64,000 nucleotides of DNA, taken from the NCBI RefSeq assembly GCF_000969765.1, contig NZ_CP011096.1:372001-436000 (forward strand). Reading direction: 5' to 3'. The notes under the pieces were generated by a model, which was given only the letters and a program-made list of their open reading frames with translations, ran no database searches and was not told the origin of the DNA. Position numbers and translations under genes: made by a program. Positions 33,948 to 44,675 of the stretch are shown here, piece by piece (position 1 is the first letter of the stretch; each line of letters opens with the position of its first letter). This stretch comes from Mycoplasmopsis synoviae ATCC 25204. Its GTDB lineage: Bacteria > Bacillota_I > Bacilli_A > Mycoplasmatales > Metamycoplasmataceae.

Positions 33948-34983
33948 AAATCCTGTTAAAGAATTTTTAAAAACCAAGCTTTTCGCGCAACAGTTTTTAA
34001 TTAAAAAACAATCGCAAGGTAAAAAAACTATTTCATCAACAGTTTTAGATAAAAAAATTCCAGCTTGAAAGACACTTTTAATTCTTTCTCCTGCGATATT
34101 TTTACTTATTTTATTTACCGTTATACCTTTAATTTTTAACATTCAAACCTCATTTACTGATCGGGCAAATAGATTTACGCTTCAAAACTACGTAACTACA
34201 TTTACTGACATTAGATTTGCAATCGGTTTTAGAAACTCATTTATTTATGGAATATTAGTTCTTCCATTTGTAATGATTATTTCACTTGTTATATCAAGTT
34301 TAATTGCATCTTTATATCGAAAATACGCTAAAGGTATATGACAATCTGTTTTCTTTATGCCATATATAACAAATTCAGTAGCAATTTCACTTGCTTTTGT
34401 ACAAATATTTGCCTCAAATGGGATATTAAATCAAATAATAGGCGGAAATACTCCATGACTTCAAACTGGAAATACTCAAACTTTTAATGCATTAGTAGCG
34501 CTAATTATTAACGGAGTTTGAGGAGGGCTTGCCTTTAACATTTTAATATTTACAACCGCAATGCTTGGAATTGACAAAAACTTGTACAAATCAGCTGCAA
34601 TTGATGGTTGTGGTGGAATTAAAACCTTTTTTACAATTACAATTCCTTCTATTAAAGGAACTATAAACTTTTTAATTACGCTGGGAATAATCGGTGGAAT
34701 TAAAGTTTTCCCACTTGCATTATTTCAAAATAGTCCAACTGACGCGGTAGCCAATGGTGCTTCAACTATAATGATTTATGTTTATATAGTTACTCAAATT
34801 GGAAACTTCCAACTAGCCGGAGCTGCATCGCTTTCATTATTTATAATCGGAATTATCTATTCATCTGTGATTCGTGGAGGATTTTTCACGATTCAATTAT
34901 CATTTACATTCTTAGGGGAGAGAAATGTTTGGGTTAAAGTTAAAAACACTGATTTACTTCAATCAAAGAAAATTAAAAGCTAG
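33931..34983 (+). CDS. Sugar-family ABC transporter permease (MalF/UgpA type)
   Basis: 350 residues with six main membrane helices and an unusually long, basic N-terminal cytoplasmic arm of about 45 residues. The ATPase-docking EAA loop reads AAIDGCGGIKTFFTITIPSI near residue 225. The start [12 protein letters not shown] overlaps the ATPase gene by 17 bp, and the end overlaps the next permease by 59 bp, so the three are tightly coupled. Substrate is unknown. Family membership is clear from the DG-x6-F-x-x-I-x-x-P EAA pattern and gene order. Confidence 0.9.
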
Positions 34984-35947
34984 TGCTGAAAAATCTTCAT
35001 CAATAGTTAAAGATTCGAGTTTTACTGGCGTTTTATTTTCTAGCGTTTTAAAATTAATTTCACTTTGTTTTTTTGGTGTAATTATTTTATTTCCGTTTTT
35101 CTTAATGATAAGCCTTTCGCTTTTTAACGATATTGAATCACAAAATCTAGCCAACGAATTTAAACTTATTCCTTCATTTTCTAAAGGGCCTAGCTTTAAA
35201 AATGGAGCTCTTCAAGATCTTCCTTGAAAAGAAGTAGTTCAAAATACCTATACAAGAGCATTTTCAACTGGGTATTGAAACTCGCTAATTATTACCTTTT
35301 TAAACGTTTTAGTTTCAGTGGTGCTAAAAGTTATAGTAACCATGCTTATGGGATATGCATTTAGCCTTAAAAACTGAAGAGGAAAAAACGTTATTTGATT
35401 CTTTGTTTTAGCGCTTTTAGTTCTTCCAGAAATAGCACTTCTTTCTGGACAGCTACAAGTGGTATTTAGATTAAAACTTAACGCTACATACTTTGGATTT
35501 GTTTTAACAATAGCACTTCCTTTTGTTGCTAGCATATTTAACGCGATAATGTATAAAACTGCCTTTGAAGCTATTCCAGATAGAATTAAAGAAGTAGCAC
35601 TAGTAGATGGAGCTGTAGGACACAAATACTTTTTAAAAATTGCCGCTCCTATGGTTTTACCTACCACATTAACCGTGGTAATACTAACAGCTCTAGCGGC
35701 GTGAAATGCCTACCTATGACCTTCGCTAACTTCAACTGGAAGCACAAAAGATTTCCAAGTTCTATCAGTTTGATTATTTAAAGCCGGAATAGATCCTGAT
35801 GTTCAAGATTCATCGGCAAACATTCAACAAAACGTAAAAATGGCAGCATCAATTATTGCAATTCTTCCAATGTTTTTAGTTTATCTATTATTTAGAAAAA
35901 GAATTATGGCAGCTATCTCAAGACAAGGAAGCACAATTAAAGGGTAG
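34925..35947 (+). CDS. Sugar-family ABC transporter permease (MalG/UgpE type)
   Basis: 340 residues, partner of the preceding permease. The first helix ISLCFFGVIILFPFFLMISLSLF is typical of carbohydrate ABC permeases. The EAA loop is KEVALVDGAVGHKYFLKIAAPMVLP near residue 220. Read through several TGA-Trp codons. The ATG at 34925 lies inside the end of the upstream gene, with a GGGGAGAG ribosome-binding site at about 34914-34922. The stop is 2 bp before the next small gene. Confidence 0.9.
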
Positions 35948-35949
35948 TT

Positions 35950-36225
35950 ATGAAAAAATACAAATTAAAAGTTACTCTTTGATTATTAACTGCCATCTTT
36001 TCACTTATTATGATAATAGTGCTTTCATCAATGATTGTTACTATTGAAAATACTCTAGCTTTAGCTCGCCAGGTAGAGCTAGATACCACCATTACCAATA
36101 GCTATGGATTTATCAAAGCTTACGCTATTGGAGCTATTGCCTTTTTTTCAATTATTACTTTAATGGGAAGCGCGATTTCTTATGCTGGATTTAAATCATG
36201 AAAATACGCGGAGATGTTTGGATAA
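35950..36225 (+). CDS. Small two-helix membrane protein of the ABC operon
   Basis: 91 residues read through two TGA-Trp codons. Two hydrophobic helices (about 8-32 and 55-78) enclose a short loop, ALARQVELDTTITNSYGF. No family is recognised. It starts 2 bp after the permease stop, and its TAA overlaps the ATG of the next lipoprotein gene (TAATG). It is therefore translated with the transporter and may be an accessory subunit. Confidence 0.7.
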
Positions 36226-37775
36226 TGAGAAAAAAACTTAAATTTTTCCTAGCTGGAGCTGCAGTGCTGACTCTTCCTGCTATTAGCGTTTCATGTTTAT
36301 ATGAAAATGATAAAACCATTAAATTTGCTAGAACATTTTTAAATGAAAATGCCATTTTAGAAAAACAAAAATCAATGCCAAAGCATCAAAATTTAGTTGT
36401 TCAAAAATTTTTAGATGCTTTATATAGTTCAAATTTATTAACATATACTTTTAGTGATTTTGACTATCGTATTAAAGCCAATATTTCAGGATTTTCTCTA
36501 ACTCAAAAAATCAATGGATCTAGCGTTAGTGCCACTGAAGATGAAATTAGAAAAGCTCTTGAAGAGTTTTTAAAAGATACTCCATTTTACGCGTCTTATT
36601 TAGTGAATAAAAACACAAAAAATGACTATCTAAAATTCAGTAACGACACTGTTAAAAGAGTTAATTTTTCAGTTCCTCAAGGAATATTTAATACCATCCC
36701 TACTTTTATATTTAACCCAATCGAAGAAAAATATAAAAGTGAATTTTTAACTTTATCAGACTTCCAAAACAACATTGAAAAAGCCTACCAAATGGCTAGA
36801 TCAATTTTTAGAGAATTTTCATTTTTCATAAACAAAGAAGAAGATAATAAAGTAGCCGCTGAACCTGAAAAATTCCAAAGCGTTTTAGGAATTAATTCTG
36901 GTTTTGGAGCTACATATCTAATCGATGGAGTTAACCCAAGTACTAGAGGAAAAGATGATGGATTTAAAGTTTTAGATAGCGACACACTTGACGATCCAGA
37001 GCTGCAAAAACTATTTTTATCAGACTATCAGAGATTTGTATCTTTATATCCACATTTACTTTTCTTTGAAAGCATAACTTCTGTTAGAAATAGAATAACT
37101 TCAGCGCAAGCTAGCATTGAAGCTATCGAAAAAACTATTTCATCTACAAGTAATTCAGCACAAAGACAATCACTATCACAAAGTCTTAAAAGCTTTCAAG
37201 ATATTAAAGATACCGCTGAAAAAGAAATTGAAAAATTTAACTCAGATAGACAAGAAATGAAAAATCTATCAGATGAATTAGTAGCTTTAAATAATTCTAC
37301 AAATGCTGATGAAAATCTCAAAAAACAAAAGCAAGACGAATTAGATAAATTAGTAGCTTTTTATCAAGAAGATATCGATAAAATCAAATCTAAATTTGCA
37401 AGAAATAGCAGAAATTCATTTACTGATATTTACCATTTAAATGAATTATTTGCCAAAATTTTATTTACCTTTGGTGCATATAAAACTCAAATCATTCGTG
37501 GAAGCTATCAAGAGGCTGATCCTGCAAACCCAGGAGAGACTAAAAAACAAACAATTTGATGACTTGAAGTCTTTGACTACAAAGACTCAAAATGAAAAAT
37601 TATTGATGTATATAAAGACTATTTAATGGTCGATAAATTAGGTGAAGAAAATTCTTCAAATAATGTATTGAATAATTTAAATTATAAAGTACAATTATAT
37701 ATATCTTTACCTAGCAATTATAAAATTGACTCAGAGTTTAAAGATATAGCCCATATAAAATCAAACATACAATAA
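36225..37775 (+). CDS. Lipoprotein with a central coiled coil, ABC operon
   Basis: 516 residues; lipobox Cys24 (ISVSC). The ATG at 36225, overlapping the upstream stop, is preferred over an in-frame ATG 27 bp earlier, because only the later start gives a normal basic-hydrophobic signal peptide. Residues about 280-395 form a heptad-rich helical region (ITSAQASIEAIEKTISST, LKSFQDIKDTAEKEIEKF, LSDELVALNN). The rest is mixed. Function is unknown. Its position between transporter and second binding-type lipoprotein suggests a surface component of the same system, resembling the order in other hominis-group loci. Confidence 0.75.
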
Positions 37776-37794
37776 AGGAAATTTTAGACATATA

Positions 37795-40107
37795 ATGAAA
37801 AATAAAAAAATAGTTCTAGCGGCTAGTGGTGCGCTATCTGTTTTCGCTTTATCTTCAGTTATTTCTTGTGGAGATAAAACTGATGGTGGATCTGGTGGTA
37901 ATACCGGTTCAGAATTCAATATTAAGCAGAACGAAGTTTCTCCTGAAGAATGAAAAAGAATTAATAACTCAAGCGCTGGAGTAAATCCTTCTGCTAGAAA
38001 TAAAAAATTCGATCAAGATGCAAGCGATAGAATCGTTCTTGGTGCTCCATGAAGCGAAGGAGAAGAAAGATTTAGAGTTCTTCAAAGATTTGCAGAAGTT
38101 TATAATGCTGATGCAGAAGTAAAAGCTTCACCGTTTTACAAACAACTTGTTGTTCAAAATGCTGGAAATGGTTATTCAGATGGTAACAAACAAGTTGCTA
38201 ACTATTTAAGAGCTGGAAATACCTCTTCATTTTATAACCTAACGCTTAATTATTCAAACGTAGCTGCTAGATTAGCAGAATACAACATGCTTTTAAACTT
38301 TAACTCTTTAGATAGAAGATTAAATGTTGACTTAAGCAGCTTTTCACCACAATTTACCGGTGAAAACACAAGAACCTCATTTGTTGTTAATGCTGGTTCA
38401 TATATTCTTCCATTTTTAAAATCTGGAACAACACTAGCAGTTAACGCTCCTGTTTTATCTTACATTTTAGATAAAATGCAAGAAAATGGTGCAACATTAA
38501 AAATGAGCGATTCTGACTTTAAATCATTCTATGATGACTTAAAAGCTAAAGGTGCAGCCGATAGAGAAGCAGTTAAAGAACTGTGAGGTGAAGTAAGCAA
38601 TGATGGTAAAGCAGCTTTAAGTGGATATGAAGTTAGCATGGATACTTTCAGAGCTTTTTCACCATTAACTGACTTTGCTAAAAAAGCTCAAGATTTATTT
38701 ACTAAAACAAGAAATAATCCATCAGGACAACTTCACATTATTGGGATTGATGATCCTGCTGGAACATATCAATCACAAGTTCTTGCAGCCAATGGTGGAG
38801 ATGATAGCTTAGGAGTTGAAGCTCCAACAAAAACAAATGGAGTTCCTGGTGCATCATATACAGGTCTTACAACAAAGGGATCACCAACTCAAGATAAAGG
38901 TAAAGAAATTTATGATAAATTTGTTGAAACCTCAAAAAATGGTGGACTTGTTTTCCAAAACAATGCCGGAAGCGTTCGTACAACAACTTTAATGATTACA
39001 CATAGATTCGCAATGGGAATTGTTTCAACATCACACTGAGGAAGATCATATATCGACTCTACAAAAGTAACTAATTCAAAGGAATATGTAAACTCAGAAG
39101 TTCCTTCATATTCAACTTCAACTCTTAACTCAGGTGTAGTTGAAGCTGCTACAAAAACAGCTAATTATAAAGTAGATTACACTCTTAAAAAAGGTGCAAC
39201 CGATAAAAAACCTTCATATGAAGTTTACCTAAGCACAAGCGATGTTCAAGAAAGCGCTTTAGGAAGAAACGGATATAAATTAGATAAAAAAGCAGACGAC
39301 ACAGCATTTAAAGCTGGAGTTGCAGTAAAAACAGAAACCTCAAAAGTTTTAGTATTATTTCAAAATACAGGTCAAGATTCTAAAGTTGATTTAGATAAAA
39401 TGGTGAAAAAAGTACAATCAGCTGCTTCTGCTTCAAATAGTAACTTTGTTTATATGGGTACTGGAAAAAGCTCTAGAGGCGTAAGCGCAGTATTTGTATT
39501 AGTTAAAGATGGAATGACTGACGGAACTGCTTTATCTTCACTTGGATATACAGTTAAATCAATAACAACCGCAAACCAATTAAATGAAAATGAAATTATT
39601 GCGTTAAATGTTCCTGGAAAATGAAAAAATGAAAACCCTAAAAACGTTGTATACGTTCAAGGGCCAAGCTTAATTGGAATTCACTCAAATGAAGCAGGAA
39701 ATAACGCTACAAGATTATTCCTAAAATGACTTCTATCAAATAAAAAATTAAACTTTGATGCTACTGATGCAACAAAAATGGAAACTGCAATTGAATACTT
39801 CCAAAGAAAAGTTGGATACGTAACTCCTACAACAGAATTTTCAAAACCAGCAACAAAACAAATTTTTGAAGGATTAAAAAACCCTTACGCATTATCAGCA
39901 TATAACCAATTCCTTCTAGTTTCAGCAGATCCAGATAAAAATATTGCATATTACTCACCTGGAACAACACTTCAAAACGAATTTAGATCAGGAATTAACT
40001 CACAATTTAGTACAGTTCAAAATTCTTCTCAAAATGGTACAAATGCCCCAACATTTGATCAATTTGCAGAAAGTGTTGTATCAACCGTTAGAGCTACTAA
40101 CAACTAA
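37795..40107 (+). CDS. Second large solute-binding-type lipoprotein, paralogue of the 29466 gene
   Basis: 770 residues; lipobox Cys25 (SVISC) followed by a Gly-rich linker. It aligns end to end with the 787-residue lipoprotein that opens this locus: DRIVLGAPWSEGEERFRVLQRFAEVYN against KIVLAANFLGSTAQANALVELANAYN, VNAPVLSYILDKMQENGATL against VNGPVLYYILKTMVDNGATL, and VQGPSLIGIHSNEAGNNATRLFLKWLLSNKK against its counterpart. One ABC transporter therefore has two divergent capture proteins. An AAAGGA box lies 14 bp upstream of the start. Confidence 0.8.
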
Positions 40108-40190
40108 TAACTAAATTTCCTAATTAATAATAAAAGTAAATAGCTTTTAGTAGAGATATTTATTTTTTTAATTTAATATAATAAATAATA
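40108..40190 (+). promoter_or_regulatory. Spacer with candidate promoter before the 249-residue lipoprotein
   Basis: Weak AAATA/TATTT hairpin followed by T7 at about 40138-40160 could end the ABC transcript. A TATAAT at about 40174-40179 lies about 11 bp before the next ATG and would give a nearly leaderless mRNA. Confidence 0.4.
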
Positions 40191-40940
40191 ATGAAAAAGC
40201 CTTTTAAAAAACTATTTATTTTATCGCTTTCTTTGCCTGCTGCTTTAGCGGCAAGTTCATGTAGTTCTTTTAGTTTTTATCCTTATAAAAACACATATAA
40301 CGAAGCTTTTTCTAAAGTTGAAGCTAAACATAATAAACTAGAAAATTCATCTAATAAATATTTAAAAGCCGCTTTTGATAATTATTATGAAAATGCTAAA
40401 AAAATAAACCAAGACTCTATAGATAACCCAGATCATTTTAATGATAATATCTACATCCAACTTGGTGCTTCAATTAACGCAATTTTAAAATCAGTTGAAA
40501 TTATAGAAAAAGATGTTTTACGCGGAAGACAGCCAAATTCGCCAGAATTTCTGGAAATCTACGAGCTTATATGAGGAAAAATTTCCGAACATCAAAGTCA
40601 GTTAGAGACTTTAATCATTAATTCTTTGAATTCAATTGCGTCAAATATAACTTCAACTAATTTGTCACAAGAAACTTTAGATAAATTAAAAAAAGTTAGT
40701 GATAGTTTTAATAACTATATATCTTATTATTATCAAATAATTAAAACGCATAAATCTAACTTTTATGAAACGCTAAAATTTTCTCAAAGCTTTGACGATA
40801 AAAAAAGCGTTGAAATTATAAATGATATAAATTCTAAATTTCTTTTATATACAAATTATGTAAATGAAATAATGACAAATCCAAATTATAACTATATAGA
40901 AAATGAAAATGATTTTAAAATAACAATTTTAGGAGACTAA
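40191..40940 (+). CDS. Small helical lipoprotein preceding the DHH phosphoesterase pair
   Basis: 249 residues; lipobox Cys24 (LAASSC). The mature part is helical and asparagine/lysine-rich (FSKVEAKHNKLENSSNKYLK, ETLDKLKKVSDSFNNYISYY) with no family that I recognise. Its TAA overlaps the ATG of the first DHH gene (TAATG), so surface protein and cytoplasmic phosphoesterase are made from the same mRNA with coupled translation. Confidence 0.75.
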
Positions 40941-41908
40941 TGAAAATTAATTCATCAAAAATTGCAAGAGAGGCAATTGAAAAATATCAAAATATTATTA
41001 TCTTTCATCATATTCGTCCTGATGGAGACTGCCTTGGATCTCAATTTGGACTAGCAGAATTAATAAGAGATAACTATCCAGATAAAAAAGTATATTGCGT
41101 TGGAAATAACTACAATTCATTTGAATTTATGGATTTTAAATTTGATAAATTCGAAGACATAGACTTTTCAAATTCACTAGCTATAGTTAACGATGCGTCA
41201 AGCGGTGATAGAATCGAAGAAGCGCAGCTTTTATACGAAAATAAAACAACAGCTAAGCTTAGAATAGATCACCATCCTAATGATTCAGATATTAAATACG
41301 ATTATCTATGAGTAGATTCAAGCTACGTGGCTGCCGCTGAAATGATCGCTAAGCTTGCCTATGATTCAAAATGAAAAGTAAGCCAAAGAGCTTCTAGTTT
41401 TATATACTTAGGAATAAATACCGATTCTGGAAGATTTTTATATCCAGCTACTAGTAGAAGAACTTATAATCTAGTTAGCTTTTTAATGAAAAATAAATTT
41501 CATCCTAGTTTTATTTTAAAAAACCTTTCAAAAAGAAGTTTAAAAGGGCTAAAATTCACCGGACATTTACTATCTAATTTTCAAAAAGATGGAAGAGTTT
41601 TATATTACTATGCTAGCCAAGAAACTCAAAAACAATTTGATTTAAATTCATATGAAATTGCAATGTTTGTTAATGAACTTGCAAACATTGAAAATAATTT
41701 AATTTGAGTTTTATTTATCGAACTTGAAGATAAAAAAGTTAGAGGTCGTCTAAGATCTAGCGGCCCTCAAGTTAATTTAATAGCTAAAGAATTCAATGGC
41801 GGAGGCCATGAAAATGCCTCAGGAATTACTTTAGATAGCATTGATGAAATTCCTAAAGTATTAGCAAAATTAAATGCAGAGATTTTAAAATATGAAAATG
41901 GTAATTAA
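40940..41908 (+). CDS. DHH/DHHA1 phosphoesterase (NrnA-like nanoRNase/pAp phosphatase), copy 1
   Basis: 322 residues. The Mn-binding DHH motifs are in order: FHHIRPDGDCLGS (about 24-36), NDASS, RIDHHPND and DSSYVAAAEM, then YLGINTDSGRF. The C-terminal DHHA1 RNA-binding motif FNGGGHENASG is near 290. Proteins of this family (NrnA, mycoplasma MgpA-like) degrade short oligoribonucleotides and dephosphorylate pAp. One TGA-Trp codon lies at DYLWVDSS. The start overlaps the lipoprotein stop by one base; the end overlaps the next paralogue by 17 bp. Confidence 0.93.
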
Positions 41909-42860
41909 TTCACATAAATTAGCAGTAGAAAAAATAAAGCAGCACAATTCAATTGTTATTTTTCATCACGTAATTCCTGATGGAGACTGCCTTGGATCTC
42001 AATTTGGTCTTAAGAATTTACTTCAAGATAATTTTCCTGATAAAAAAATTTATTGCGTAGGTGATTCTAAAAATAACTTCCAATTTTTAGATATTAAAAT
42101 GGATAACAATCTAGTAACTGAAGAAGTTATGAAAAACTCACTTGCTATCGTGGTAGACACCAGCGATAAAAAATGAGTTGAAAATTCGTATCTATTAGAT
42201 AAAAACTTATTTTTAGAAGTTTTAAGAATAGATCATCATCCTAACGATGAAGATAATCTAAATACCAAGCTTAAATGAGTAGATTCAAGCTATGTGGCTT
42301 GCGATGAAATGATCGCTCACATGGCCCTTTTAGAAAACTGAAAAATATCTAAAAAAGCAGCTGAATTTTTATATCTAGGAATTAATACTGATTCAGGAAG
42401 ATTTTTATTTTCAAATACCAGCGCTAGAACTTTTCATATTTTATGAAAGCTCTACGAAACCGGTTTTGACGCCAATAAGCTTCTTCTTAATATGTCACTA
42501 GTTTCTAAAGATGACTTTCAATATAACGCATTTTTAATTAATAGCTTAAAAACATATCAAAACGTAGCTTATATAGTAACTAAGCAAACAGATCTTAAAA
42601 GATTTAACAAGTGTTCCGATGATGCGGTTAACGTTAATTTAATAGCTAATATTAATGGACATCCAATTTGAGTTCAATTTATTGAAATGGAAGATGGCAA
42701 AATTAAAGTTAAAGCCAGATCAAATGGTCCTAGCGTTAGAAATATCTGCCAAGAATATAATGGCGGAGGCCACGAAAGAGCTAGTGGCTGCGTTTTAGAT
42801 AGCTTTAGCGATATTAAGGGCTTTTTAGCTAGATGCCAGCAAGAAATAAAAACACAATAA
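41892..42860 (+). CDS. DHH/DHHA1 phosphoesterase (NrnA-like), copy 2
   Basis: 322 residues, a tandem paralogue of the preceding gene with all metal motifs kept: FHHVIPDGDCLGS, VVDTSDKK, RIDHHPND, LGINTDSGRF and YNGGGHERASG. The pair probably arose by duplication and diverged, since identity is only moderate outside the motifs. The start is ATG 41892 or the ATG 6 bp later; both are inside the upstream gene. Two copies suggest either different substrates (nanoRNA versus pAp or cyclic dinucleotide products) or a mixed dimer. Confidence 0.93.
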
Positions 42861-42950
42861 TTTAGTATTATTTGCTTAATAAATTTTATTTTTTATATAA
42901 CTTAATTAGGAAATATAAAAAGCTAATAAGTTTTTTATTTACATTTATTT

Positions 42951-43832
42951 ATGGATAAAGAATTAAATTTTAATACCTACAAACACCAAAGACAAGATCT
43001 TTTACTTGAACTTGAAACTAATTTAGTTAAAAAACTAAATTTAGTTAAAAAAACTCCACCGGTAAAACTTAGTGGAAATTTTGGCAACGAAAATAACTAC
43101 GTTGAGTTTTTTGTCAAAGACTTTTCTCAATATACAAGCCAGCTATATAAGTGAAATAAAATTTCGCTTAAAAACTTTGATAAATATGAAGGTTTATATA
43201 ATATGCCAGGACCATATTATTTAAATGAATCTGGTCAATATAGCTACAACGCTAAATTATTGTCATGAGCGCAAGTTATAGATTATAGCGATAGAAACCT
43301 TGTCTTTTTAAAAAAGAGCGCAAATAAAGTATTTTTAGCGCTTAAAGCTACTGAAAAGTTTTTTGTTAAAAAGTATAGTCTTTCTAAAAAGCTAGGTGAA
43401 AAGGTTTTTTTAATTACTACCGATATGCTTTATAAGCAATATCCTAATTTAGATGCATCACAAAGAGAAGATGAAATAACCAAAGAACATAAAGTAGTTT
43501 TTGTTTATAAAATAGGATATAACCTTCCAGATAAAAAGCCTCACTCAGAAAAAGTCTTTGACGATCATGATTGAAAATTAAATGGTGATTTATTTTTCTA
43601 TGATGAGGAAAATAAAAAGGCTGTTAAGCTTGCAAATCTTGGAATAAGCGTTGATGAAATAAATTTATTAAAGCAAAAAGTTTATCTAAAACTTAGCGAT
43701 ACTACTTTAGATAGATATCATCATGAAGTATTGGCGCGAAGCTTGCCATATTCAATTTCAGGAGAAATTTTTCAAGATCAATTAATAGAGCTTTTTTTAG
43801 GAACAAAACAAGAAAGTAATAATGGAAAGTAA
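42951..43832 (+). CDS. Degenerate aspartate-ammonia ligase (AsnA)-like protein
   Basis: 293 residues with the overall sequence order of AsnA, a class II synthetase-fold enzyme making asparagine from aspartate, ammonia and ATP. Shared landmarks are the KHQRQDLLLELETNLVKKLNL opening, SQLYKW, EGLYN, LDASQREDEITKEHKVVFV, the DDHDWKLNGDLFFYDE block and LGISVDE. Catalytic regions are not kept. The RPDE arginine motif reads YYLNESG. The VDQWDWE motif reads AKLLSWAQ. The C-terminal GGGIGQSR reads SGEIFQDQ. It is therefore probably not an active AsnA. The gene ends inside the start of the kinase-like gene (11-bp overlap). A non-catalytic or re-purposed role is inferred. Confidence 0.75.
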
Positions 43833-44568
43833 AGAAAAAATAGAAGTAGGTTATACTAATATTTCTTATAAAAAAGGTGATTTATTTATACAAGAAAAAA
43901 CCTATAATGGATTTAATCACCGGTTAGATTTAAGCGAGCTTAAAAAGCTAGATTTTGTGCCAGAGCTTATCTCTGATAGTGAAAAAGAAGTTACCTGAAA
44001 ATGAATCGAAACTCAGCAGTTAGAGCTTAGCGATGAAAATATTAAAAAGATAGCGCATAATTTTAAAAAGTTGCATAATTCTGGATGTAATTTTCCTAAA
44101 AATAATTTATCAGAGCGCATTAAAAAATATCTAAAAATTATTAATTCAAAAAATATTAAAATCGATGAAATTAATAATTTTTATTCTAAGGTAAATTTGA
44201 TTCTATCTAACATGAAAGGAAATGCTCCGTTGCATAATGATATCTATCAAAGCAATCTATTATGAGGCGTTGATGATAAGATGTATTTTGTCGATTGAGA
44301 ATACGCTTCAATGGGAGATAAGCATTTTGATCTAGCTTATTTTATTTGCGCCGGGCATTTATCACCTGAAAGAGAAAAGCTGCTGTTAGAAACCTATGAA
44401 GATTACCAAGAAGAATATATTTTGCAACATAAAATCGTGGTTTATTACTTGATAATTTTATGAGTAAACGCGCAACCTATTAAGCATTTTGATGATAAGC
44501 CCTACATTCAAAAAATGCTAAAAGCTGAAGAGTTTTTCCAAAAACGTAAAAAAGAAAAATTTCAATAA
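43822..44568 (+). CDS. Choline-kinase-like phosphotransferase (APH/LicA superfamily)
   Basis: 248 residues read through several TGA-Trp codons. The phosphotransferase motifs are PLHNDIYQSNLLW (catalytic Asp in HxD-x4-N, near residue 137) and YFVDWEYASMGDKHFDLAYF (metal-binding DxE block), which is the arrangement of choline/ethanolamine kinases and LicA. It is shorter than full choline kinases; the N-terminal ATP lobe is small. It could phosphorylate choline or another small amino-alcohol or sugar. It overlaps the AsnA-like gene by 11 bp and is followed by a strong terminator. Confidence 0.82.
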
Positions 44569-44575
44569 AAAAACA

Positions 44576-44603
44576 AAAAAAGCTCCAACAAAGGGAGCTT
44601 TTA
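44576..44603. terminator. Bidirectional terminator between the kinase-like gene and ftsZ
   Basis: AAAAGCTCC/GGAGCTTTT stem with 7-nt loop, A-run before and T-run after. It lies between converging genes. Confidence 0.85.
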
Positions 44604-44675
44604 AATTTCAATTATTAGATTTTAGAATTTAAAGTGTTGATTAAAATCCTAAGTTTTCATCAGACATCAACTAAA

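Noticed and set aside
35248-35667. Minus-strand 139-residue frame inside the permease gene
   Set aside because: Antisense shadow; the plus strand has conserved permease motifs throughout.
36198-36224. Upstream start for the 516-residue lipoprotein
   Set aside because: It adds nine residues that spoil the signal peptide and lies within the upstream gene; the TAATG start gives a normal lipobox protein.
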